From Owenia fusiformis (lineage: Eukaryota; Annelida; Polychaeta; Sabellida; Oweniidae), in contig CAIIXF020000005.1 in assembly GCA_903813345.2 (NCBI GenBank), positions 18,789,375-18,853,374 on the forward strand: a stretch of 64,000 nucleotides of DNA, given 5' to 3'. Of the stretch, positions 48,801 through 60,800 are shown in pieces. Within the stretch, counting starts at the first letter, position 1, and every line of letters begins with the position of its first letter. The position numbers and the translations under genes were made by a program. Under the pieces are notes generated by a model that was given only the letters and a program-made list of their open reading frames with translations, was not told where the DNA came from and did not search any database.

Positions 48801-51800
48801 GTTCAAAATCTGCTCTTGACCAAGTTTAGACATTGTACACAATGACAGAGAATCACCATTGAGGTTGCTGCTTTCTGCCAGAACCCATGAATGATCCAAA
48901 AAGCTTTGTGTGACATGAAGAGATGAGCCAATATCTACTTGCAGAGAAATGATGGGCATGGAAAGTAGTTTGCATGAGTAATATTCATAAGATAACAGAA
49001 AATGATAGTGACTTTAACTGATTTAACTGTTTTAATAATGCTACTTCTTTTTTCCATAATATGTCTGGATACCGATAAACAAATGATGAGTGAAATAATT
49101 TTTTTCTTTCTAGAACTACGTCTGAAATGTAGGTCATGCAAGTCTTGTGACCAAAAGTTAATCCTCAGCCCCAATTACATAATGATTCACCTGATGAGGA
49201 TCAGTTGAATTAGGGTGTTTCAAACTTGACACAAGGGCATTTTCACTCATGTGTGAAGAAACAATGATTATTCAGTAGAGATGTCATACTGACCTGAAGT
49301 TGACCCGAATCTGGGGTCGGAAGGCTTGGCTCGGGTCACGAACAACTACTTACCAATATCGGGTCAGGTCAGAACACTCAGGAATATCATAAATTATTGT
49401 AAAATGCTTTATATTTCAGGCAAAATTTCAAACTTCTGTCTGGCCTATTTCTTGAATATGTATAAATTATGAATAGGGAATAGTTTACGGTTCTTCCCAA
49501 ATGATTTAATGCAAAGTTTCTTTATCCTAAATATCAAAGTAATGCAGGCTTAAACAGCAAATCCAATTCATTTTTTTGTTTTCTTCTGACCAGACTCGAA
49601 ATTACCCGACCCACACACTTTTTGTCCCGACCCAACCTGAAAGATATCTGACCCATGACAACTCTATTATTCAGTGGTACGGGTCCATGATGGTATATGA
49701 AAAAATGATAGAAATGGAAAGAGACATGTGGTTACATTGTTAATTAAACGATTATTGATGTAATTATCCCTGGATTTGTGATATTACAAAATTTTTGTTT
49801 GTTGCGTTTTTTTGAGACACATTATATGTCAAGGTGGTAATTTTGAATTCTTCATTCTAAAATCTTGTCTCAAGTCTTGCAGCCTACATGATTGAAACCA
49901 AACTGTTTCATTGATTGATCTGAAATTTGAAAACTGATATGAGTTTTAGGTCATTCTGGGTGAATGTTAATGTGCGGCCATTTTCCATCCCAAAATCTGT
50001 TTATATACTATTCAAGGGTGTGATACTGTTAACTTTGTGTTGTTCTGTTTTATGGAAAGATTCCATCTTAATAATTTATTTAAAATACAGGGTATTTCTA
50101 GTGGCTTATATCATTAAAGAAAAGAAACAATGATCAGCGAGGAATGGCAGTTCAACACTTGCATTATAAGATGAATTCAATTGATTTTTTTGTATTTCGT
50201 TGATAATAGCTCTTATGTTAAGAATTAATTGCCAAGTAAAATGAATTATTTCTTGGTCCATTGGTGCTGAGCAGTAATTTAACGTCTCTTAAATTACTTG
50301 ATCCCATTTTAGGAACCAAGCACTGCATTCATATGGTTCATAAACAGCAACTATATCAAATTAATAGATGTTCAACATCAGTTCTAAAGCAATGCTGCTG
50401 AGTATTGATAGTCATAAAAAATCTTAGATATACCCCCCCCCCCCCCCTAATCTGTATCCTCATCAAACAGTGCTGTCCAGTGCTTAACAGCACTTTAAAA
50501 GTACTGCCCTGTTCTGGACTCTGAGGTTGGCAGTATTCATAAAAATCAACACAATACATGTAGATGAATAAGGCATGAATAAGGCATAAACTTGTTTTTC
50601 TAAAACTTTGAAAAAATCCTGTCTCAGTGGTTTTTTATAATCAATTTCTAAGAAACCATTTAGAATATTTCATGGTAACCATTTCTCAGTAACCATTTAG
50701 AATATTTGATGGTAACCATTTCTCAGTAACCATTTAGAATATTTGATGGTAACCATTTCTCAGTAACCATTTAGAATATTTGATGGTAAAGTCCTCGAGT
50801 GTTTCATCATGATTTTTTTTAAAGTAATTATTACCCTCCTACTAAGTAAATGTTTCTGTATTGAAGTCAGTTTGACATAACGTTTGAACTGTTTGAGAGT
50901 TGTGAACATAAAATATTTCAATGAAGATAAGAGGGCACTTAGTAGATTATTTGCCAGTAAATTTATTATTTGTAGCATTGTGAAAATATCAAAGTAGGCA
51001 CAGATGAAACTGATCCGCTGGCATCATATTTGGACTTCAAATGTTGTGTTTAAACTTTCTGATTAAAATAATTTCAAACATGACTTAATTTGGTACATGT
51101 ACTTAATTAGGCAAGGGTCACCCTTTGATGAAAAAGTCCACGAGGAAAACTAAAAAGGTGAAAAGAATCAATACTCAACATTACAGACATTTTGTCTCAG
51201 TTTCAAAATCCTTTATGCTCAATATCATCTATTTCCATTTGCATCCCAATCATCTAAAAGATATGAAAACTTAATTCATATTTTGTTGACATCAATTGTG
51301 GATCATCAAATGAAACACATTTACACTTGCCACATTTATTATTTTGAAAAATGCACACATCCTACATGTAAAGAGAAATTTATTTATTTATTTAGCCTCC
51401 AATACTGAAGAATAGTTTGACAATTAAAACAATCTTACACTATACCTTATGCTAATTATACAATTACAATATCATTAATTATACATGAATGTAATGAGCA
51501 AAATTTAGACCCAACATAACAATGGATACATTGGTAAATCAGCTAAAAAATCTTCTTTGGTACATAATTGAGACATTCTTACATGAATACCTCGCTTGAT
51601 ATTGGAAGGAGGTCAAATTATTCTGCAGTTCTGATATGATTCAAGTTAGGATTAATGATATGGTTGTAAAAGAGTCTCAGATGAAAACATATTGATTAAT
51701 TGGGCCTATAATGTTTATCAGTTCTGGCAGTCTGTTAGCTTGGCTCCAGTAAGTTACATCATTTCTGATCTGCTTTTTCTATGAGAGGACCACAGTGTAT

Positions 51801-54800
51801 TTTTTACATCGTTCTGGTCCATTTTATAACTTTGAGCCTTCTCCATCTCTATCCTGCAATGCAACAAAGAGAGATGTTTACATGTTTAGTTTCAAAATGG
51901 ATAATTTGGGTTGTTATAAAGTATATACATGAATCAAATATCCATGAATAGGTAACAAACACAACATAGTAAAGTCACAAAAGGTCTGTTGGTCGAGATT
52001 ATATAAGAGATCACTATCAAGGTCAATCGAATCATATTTCACATTTTTGAAATCTTAGTGTCTTGAGATCTATAGAGGTCATAGTAGGTAAAAGACTTGC
52101 ATAAAGTTCAAGGTTAGATGTATTTGATTTGTATCAATTTTTCAAAACACAAACAAGAATTTTCATCAGTGCTTGATGGGAATAAATACTCTGTAATCAG
52201 GAAGAAGCCATCTTGAATTGCCAATATATGAAGAAGAGGGGGAGACCCCAGAAACCCCAGAGTTCAACGATGACATACGCTTATAATGTAAATCTGTATT
52301 GAGATGACATCGTCGCTGATTGGTTTAGCGAGTCGATCGTTGATTGGTTTAAATTAAGTCAATTTGAAAACTTTGAAAACCAAGATGGAGGATATTCCGG
52401 GAAAGGATGTGCGTATGTCATCAATTGAATCATGGGGTTTCCCTCCTCTTTGTATGCAGTTTTCATAATTGAAAATCAAACTGGTAAATCATACTGTGAG
52501 TGGGAAAAAGCATGGTCAGCCAACATTCATCCACTAACCATGTTTGTTCTGTATTTTCAGTCGATAAAGGCTATGTCCCCGGAGTTCATAGCTATACACT
52601 GTCAGGAAGTGGGGGGCAAGAACTATGAAGAATCGATGCAATATGTCAATGCATTTGTCAAGTAAGTATACTATTTATAGCATTCACAAAATATATGCCT
52701 TTCACTCAAACTTGAATTATATTTAGTAGTTTTTTACAGTATTGAATGTAGCTTGCCTCAGAGAATACTCATTGATCTCTTTAGTGAAATTCATCTCACT
52801 TGAGAACAAGTCTTAATAATATGATCTGATGTAAATATACAATGTTATATTAAAATTGGAACTTGACTAATCCAAATACCACTGGGACTGACCAAAAATG
52901 TTCAGATTGGCAGGTTTTCACATTTGGAGATTTTTTAACATATGAATCCATGGTAGATTTAAAGATGAGACCAAAAGTGTTCATATTGAGAGGTATTTGG
53001 ATATACAGGTTTTACTTTGTTATCATGACAACTGAATAAACTGAAAAAATTAAATTTGATATTGTATAGTCCATGCCAGTGGGGGAGATTTCCCAAAGAT
53101 GACCTGTAGTATTCGGCATGTTCAATGACCAATTTTATAAACAGGCCTCATTTGCTATTGAAATGGATCTCACTATGTTCGCTGTTGTTTATGAGTATTC
53201 TCTACAAGTTTGGATTGAGTAACTCCAATAGTACTACAGTAGTTTTGAAATGATGATGTTGAAATGATGTTTAACTGAAATAAACGCCATTTCCACGATT
53301 TGAAATTTTACTTTACGCATGCGCAGCACTGAATGAGCACATGCTCATGATTATTCACGTGATCACATCCTGCAATTTGATTGGACGTCATATAATGGGG
53401 AATCCCCGAATACGATAGAATATGAAAGAATTGTGGGAGCTACTCACTTCTTCTGGTTCATGCAGTCAGTTTCATGAACAGTTTTTTTCCCATTGTTATA
53501 TACAGTGAAACCTGTATTTCCAAACATCTCTCTAATTTGAACATCTCTCAATGTGAACATTTTTTCTCAATACCAAATTTGTTATCTCCATTAACTCACT
53601 TATTTAAAAAAATGAAATGTGAACTGCTAATCCAAACAGTTTTGGCTGGTCCCAAAGGTGTTTAGATGGAATAGACAGATTTTACTGTATACCCGTACAT
53701 CTATTATAGGGGTATGTTGGCAAGTGATGAACTCCAGGAGTATGACAGAGTCAGGGTATTCCTGGATGAGGACTTCACAGCCCAAGACAAGTTCACAGTA
53801 AGTTAACCGAGAGACTGGGAGAAGGTGTGAATAAAGACAAAAAATGAGTTGACATGGTCGAGGCAATATTATTATACTATAATTTGACTTCGTTTTCATG
53901 GTTTCTGAAAAAATGTCTGCACAAATATTATTCTGTAAAATTTTAGCGAGGCACTTGCCTCACGCCTGGCTTTGCGGGATGGTTTGCCAATTTATATTTA
54001 AATGGTTATATGATATTACAAAATATATAAAGGCAAAAAGAAAAAAGTGCTCTGTAGAACATTGAACAACCATTTATTATTACTTTGTTTCAGACTATTC
54101 ATTAAATGTATACAAGTTAATAGGAGACATGACATTAGCCTTGTAACACAAAAGAGATCAATCTAAGTATGTTTGCTGATATAGGTAAATCAATATACTT
54201 TTTGATATAGTTTATTTGAAACATGCAGATTTATTGTTCACCAATCATGTCAAGTCTTCATATTTGTTTTTTCAGGCTTTAGGCAATCTCTATTTTATCC
54301 ATGAATCTGTGAAGTCTGTTGAAACCTGGGACTTTGACGGTGAGTCTTTGTAAATTCTCTACTTGTATCAGTACAAACTCTTGGTATTTCATTAATTAAT
54401 ATTTGAGTCCTACTACATTGACTTGTATCAGGAGAAGGGAAAGACCATAAGCCTTCTCTTTCAAAATGGTAGATGATAAATGTCAGTTTTGATATTTTGA
54501 GTTTTCATTTTGGACATAGGGCTTTGACAGTGCATCATGTCATCTAAAAATGGAACTATTTATCAATATGCAGAGTTTCTATGTCATGCAAGTTTGACGT
54601 GGTTAAAATTTCAAAAGTCGAGTGTCTACAGTAGTAGTTCAGTTCAATCAAAATTGAAATTATCACAATGAACACTTACATACACAATCAACACTTACAT
54701 ACACAATCAACACTTACATATACAATCAACACTTACATACACAATCAACACTTACATACTCAATCAGCACTTACATATACAATCAACACTTACATACACA

Positions 54801-57800
54801 ATCAACACTTACATACTCAATCAGCACTTACATACACAATCAACACTTACATATACAATCAACACTTACATACACAATCAACACTTACATACTCAATCAG
54901 CACTTACATACACAATCAACACTTACATATACAATCAACACTTACATGCACAATCAACACTTACATACTCAATCAGCACTTACATGCACAATCAACACAT
55001 ACATACACAATCAAGACATACATACACTAGACATACATACACTATCAACATATACATACACAATCAAAATATACATACACATTCAACACTTACAAAAACA
55101 ATCAAGACTTGTCAATCAACCATATGCCATTTTTAAAGAGAAGGTGTGAAACAGCTGTTACATTCTCCTCATTTCTAAGACATCAGTCCTTTGCTAAAGT
55201 TAATACATTAAAACCTGTGCATTTAAAGAAAATAGTCACACCATGGAACTAGGACTAGAAAGGCACCTATAATCATTTTTTCTTTAAATTTCAGAAAACA
55301 AATTCGTTGAAGTGGAAGGTAAAGATGTCCTCTCAGGGAATATTGAAAGTGTTCCTATAAAAGAAAAAAGAAAATTTCCCCAACATTTTTTCCCTGATGT
55401 AAGTATAGCAGGATCTCTGTAGTGTACATGGTTTTCTATACCATTGTACCATTTACCATTATTGAATATCATTTTACCCTCTTAGAATAAGAACTTTTGG
55501 TGTCATTGTCTTTTGAAAAGTTGAAAAATAACATCCTCAGAAAAATTGGACTCCAGATAGATTAATATGCAGCAATTTAGATGGAGTCATCTTGTCAGCT
55601 CTATTATCAAGAAGTCATGCTGCAACAAAGCCAACTGGCAACATTGACTTATAAGTGACTATCCATAACCTTGTGTTTACAGTTTCATGATTTCCATTTC
55701 AGTTTAGGTGGTCAAGAAAAGGTTTCATCAGAACCAGGTGGTCAATTAACAACTTGTAAGTAAAGAGTTTCTTACAAATCTCATGTCTGAAAGTTAGATA
55801 GTGAGCTTTTTTATAATAATTATTCAAAGTGCGATATTGTTATCATCTTGTGAGTGGATGGGTGTCACATAAATCTTGTCCTCCAAATTCCATGAAAATT
55901 GCTGACCTGATCGACTCAAAATGTTTGAAGATGCAAGAACAGACTAGTACCAAAAGTTTTAGGCATGCTTAGTGGCCATTTTGAATTTTTCAATAAAAAG
56001 TGTGATAATCACTGTGTGTCTTCATTTCTAGTACTAAATCTTTTCAATCTTTTGAGCTAATATCTTCCTAGTTTGTAATGCCCATTTTCTAAAAATTTTG
56101 GAAGTTCATATCGTATTCAGGAAACTTGTATATATTGTCTTGGCCTAATACATAAGATCTCACATACATTTCTACATCTAAAGCTTTCAATAACTCATAT
56201 CGAAGATGAGTATCAGGAATTTATTTGAGATCTTATGTTTGGAATGGATTGGTTGGAACCTTAACCAACCAGAGCTCTGATTCTTGGCCAATCAAAGAAT
56301 ATGGATGTACAAAGAAAACTGCATTTGATTTAAAGATGCTATATATCAGTAGATCTAATAGGTTTATGTGCAATATTATAAATCATGGGAGACATTGATG
56401 ACTTACAACACACATTTGATAGATTAACTGCTATACCAAATTTACTCTAGTTTTCTGATTAAAGTAATTCACACTGTGAATTCAAGTGAACTATATTAGA
56501 CTAACATCCTTGCTTCAATATCAAGGCACTTTCTGGCCTTCATCAGTGTAATTTGTCAAAAAAATTAAAAATGTCAAGTTATTAGATAATTTGAAATATG
56601 TAACATGCATTCTAGAAATCATGCATTTCACAAAACACATATTTTAGAAATTATGCATTTCACAAAACATGTATCCAAACATTTGAAAATTTTGTCATGA
56701 AATATCTTCATTCAATAGACCTTTATAAATCCTCTACATTTAGAAAAGGTGAGAGTGTTCAATTATTTGAAATGTGCTTGGCTTCCTACTCCAAGTCAAA
56801 TCCCCCTCAAATGGTTTACATAATCTTATACTACAGTTATAAATGTGAAGTATGTTAATGTATATTACCCAGATCAATGTTAGTGACAAACTGCTATTAA
56901 TTCATATGGCCCTTAAGTAAACAGTTCTGCCTGGTAAAATCCAGATATTCAGAGGATTAGCAGGAATTTCTGTTTGTTTTACATAATGGTATTTTATCAA
57001 CTTGTTCTGGGGTAGTGAAGAAAAGTGTCTTATGGTGCAATATTTGATTGAAGACAACATTCTGGAATGTTATTACAGGGGAGAGGGAGGGTACTGAGTT
57101 TCTTAAACCTTATCTTTAATGCCAAACCTTATCTTTAATGCCTTGTTCCTCCAGTTTTAAGTTTTCCATTTCAACCTTGTATGTCTATTGGGGCCTAGTT
57201 TTTGGCCTTGTATTCATTGCCTTTTGGGGACTTTTTATATTATCTCAACTGACCTCCCCTATGTTATGCCCCTAGTTTTCCAATCAGCCTGACTTGTGCC
57301 AATATCTTGGGGGTCCATATTCTAGTCTTGTATTTTCCTTAACACACATCTCTCTCTATTCTAATCTCACGGGCTATCTTACAATTGTATTTTTTGTGCA
57401 TAGATTTTTATCATGTGTTTACTTGTGTTTGTTTTGTTTTATTTTCAGAAAGTTTGACTTAATTAATATCCACCTGTTTCACGATGCCTCTAACATACTC
57501 GCGATGGAAACTGTAAGTGAACAATCTTCTTACAAGTTTGTAATATATTGTGAGATGCATTTCAATAAATCTTTCATTTGAATGGATATGGTGGTTAACT
57601 TGCTCTGGAATTGAATTGCATCTTATGACTCTTATATGGAAATGGGATTTCAAAGAGTAATCGTTTTTGTTTTTAAGTTATAAAGTAAATTGGCATGTGG
57701 ACGAGACTCATGAATTATTAGTATAGATTAGATGTCAGAATATCATGCAATTCATTCAAATCCAGATCGACATTGAAAGCATTTTAATGGTATTGAGAGT

Positions 57801-60800
57801 CACTATATTCGATTTATTTCATCAAACTTATTTTTGATACGCTTGAATGTGTCTGAATGGCAAGTTAACCTTTTGTATCAATTCCATAACAGTTGTAGAA
57901 ATTTTATTCGCTGATGCTTGAAATATGAGTCAATAAAACTTAAAGTGACTAATGGAATCCAGTTTGGTTAAGCACAAGGGACATCTTATTTATTGAATAT
58001 GACCCACTATTACGCAGTAATGTTTAATGGTGTTCCAGCACATTAATAAATCAAATGATTTATGAGAAAGTTTTGTGGATTTGTAAGACATTCATTCCTC
58101 AATAAGAAATAGTAGATGTGTAGTTTTTCAATAATTACATATTGTTTGGTCAGTCTACAGTGCTTATATTAGAGTGTCAAACTCTTAGAAATGCTTGTGA
58201 ATACAGTTGATATTAATTATAATTATTACCACCTTGTCGGGCCAGTTCTAGGGGTTTTAGTGCTAGTTTAAAAGGCATTCATTTTTCTATATCGACCTGA
58301 GCAATATGTGACGTCATAGTGGCGGTCAATGTAGCATTTCAGACTGGTCGAGAATGCATTTAACGACCGGCAATTTTCCTCGGTCCAATATTTCACTATA
58401 TTGCCCTTCGAAATGACGTTATTGTACTATTATTGTAGCTGTTGTAGCTTAACTTTTATATTTATTTATGTTTCAGGCTCCATCAGTATATGTTTCAAAC
58501 AGAAATGGTGCTCTACGGTATACATTAGAAAAGTAAGTGCCAATTACCAGTGCAATATTTTCTTGTTTTTATCTTGGGTTGATACATTGCTGTACTGTCA
58601 CATGGATACTTTCCATGTAGATGCTGTTGCATCTGAATGTACAACATAGGAGGATGAAGTTATATAGTTGTGTACCAATTATTATGGTTTTAACACATAA
58701 AACCTGACCTTTTAAACCATGCAGATAATTTGAGAACTTTCATTGAAAATTGTGTTCATTTAAAACAAGGTCTTGATCGGTTTGGGGTATTTTGTGGAAT
58801 AATTTCCCTTTGAAATATTTACACTATGTAGATGAAACACTTGACTAACTATTAAAGCATATTACTGCTTTTACGATGTTTTACTATTTGTATGTGATTA
58901 TATGTTTTTTTTCTGTGTTGTAGGCTTGAAAATGACGAACTTGAAAATGTGCCATACTTTATGTTTGGGGACTTCAACTTTAGGCTCGACACACACGCTC
59001 TAGTCAAAGTGAGACATTATTGTTGTCATTTATGACCATATAAATTCACAAACCCTCAACAGTCTCTGTGATTCATGTATTTAAAAACAAAATGAGGCAA
59101 CGATAAAATTATTTTGAATTTAAGTTTGGAAACATTTTCAGAATTTCTTTTTTTTAACTTTTAGTAATAGGTTCAGGGTAAATTTATCAATATTCATTCA
59201 TGATTAATGGAAATCAATAAATGCCCACTTATATCTGTTCTTGAAGTATTTCTATTCTGGAAAGAATCTTAGACTGTGTAATATGTATAGTTTTGTCCTT
59301 TACTGTGGTTTTACATGCTGACAGCGTGCCTAAATATTGTCCAACTACAGCATTACCTCCCTTGTAAATTGACAATATCCTTGAAGAATTCTTGATGTCA
59401 TCCGCCTTGACTGGACCCGTGAAATGTTTTTTAATCAATTTTGTTTTTTCAGGATCTTACACAAAACCATGTAAAAACAAACAGATGTTCAATACGAAGT
59501 AAGAAGAACGACGAAGTAACGAAAATTATATTCAAAGATCAGGGAAACAGTGAAAAGGTAAATCCAAACTTCCAGATAATTTTGAGTTTATGTATTGGAA
59601 TTAAATTTGACCCAAATATCATGTAGGTGGAGACCTCGTATAATATGAAAGACCATTTGATTAATAACAATGACAATAAATATCTCAGAAATACTTGTCA
59701 GATATAAGGCCCCTAGATGTTGATCAATTTTTATTTCTAGTTATATCTGAACTATAGATGCATGAAGCTGAAAAACATATGTTTATTTGCAGCCTATTTT
59801 AACTGTGGGCAAGAAAGATTTCCACCATCATCTAAAACACGAGGAGATCTTTCTTAGTAGTAATACATGGGTAAGTTTATGATTATACTTTTAGTACAGT
59901 GTTAAATACTTAAATACTTAGGCTTTAATTATTAAATATTTGCCATATATAGATGGATAAATAGATGGAAGCACGTGTGTTTCTAAAGTCACTTGATTTC
60001 TTGATATATTGAATATTTCCAAATGATTTCCAAATCTCCATTGGCATGATGATCTTGTTCACATTTGGATTGTGCTTTTACCTCAAAATTGTGATTATTA
60101 AAAGAATAAATGAACTTTTAAAAAATTAAATGGGAATATACCCTTGAATTTTAGAAAAGTTTAAATTGAATTAAGAACTTAAATATGTCATGAAAAGAGG
60201 TAAATGAAAGTCCTATTAGTAATTTCATTGAGATTTCAAAACTATAGCAAATAACAAATTTTACAATGTATAACTTTCTCAACATTGCAAAGTTCTTGTT
60301 ATACTTTTATGGGAAGATGATTATTCTTTGGATCATACAGATTTTTCCCTTCCTTACTATGTAACATTTATAAAGCTTGTAAATAATTTTTCTTCCAGTT
60401 AAGGAGTTTCGACAAAGAAGTAAACCCATTTTACGACAAAACAAATGAATTTCCCATTCATTTCCCACCAACGTAAGTATGATTTATTTTTTCTTATAAT
60501 GCCCTATCTGGAGAAATTGACTGTCATAACTGTTCTTGATATTTATAAATCAGAGGCTTATTTGCAATAAATTCAGACATTAATAGTACTGTGTAATTCT
60601 TAATCTGAATACCAGTTTGTGCACCTTTTTAAGTATGTGTGTTAACTAGATTACATTTAAAGTTGACTAAAAAATAAATTCAATTTCTATGGGAAAATAC
60701 AAAGTCAGTGGAGCACGCCATTAAGAACAAAATACATGTAAATGTTGATATGCGCCTGCCTGATGTTTCCTTGGTAAAATATAAAGTCAATGGAGCAAGC

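Noticed and set aside
54667-55100. Possible CRISPR-like array
   Set aside because: Units are contiguous with no unique spacers, in an animal intron.
54668-55149. 120-codon T/Y/I/H/N/Q-rich frame
   Set aside because: It is a 19-bp minisatellite in an INPP5A intron; all three frames are open because the unit is not a multiple of three.
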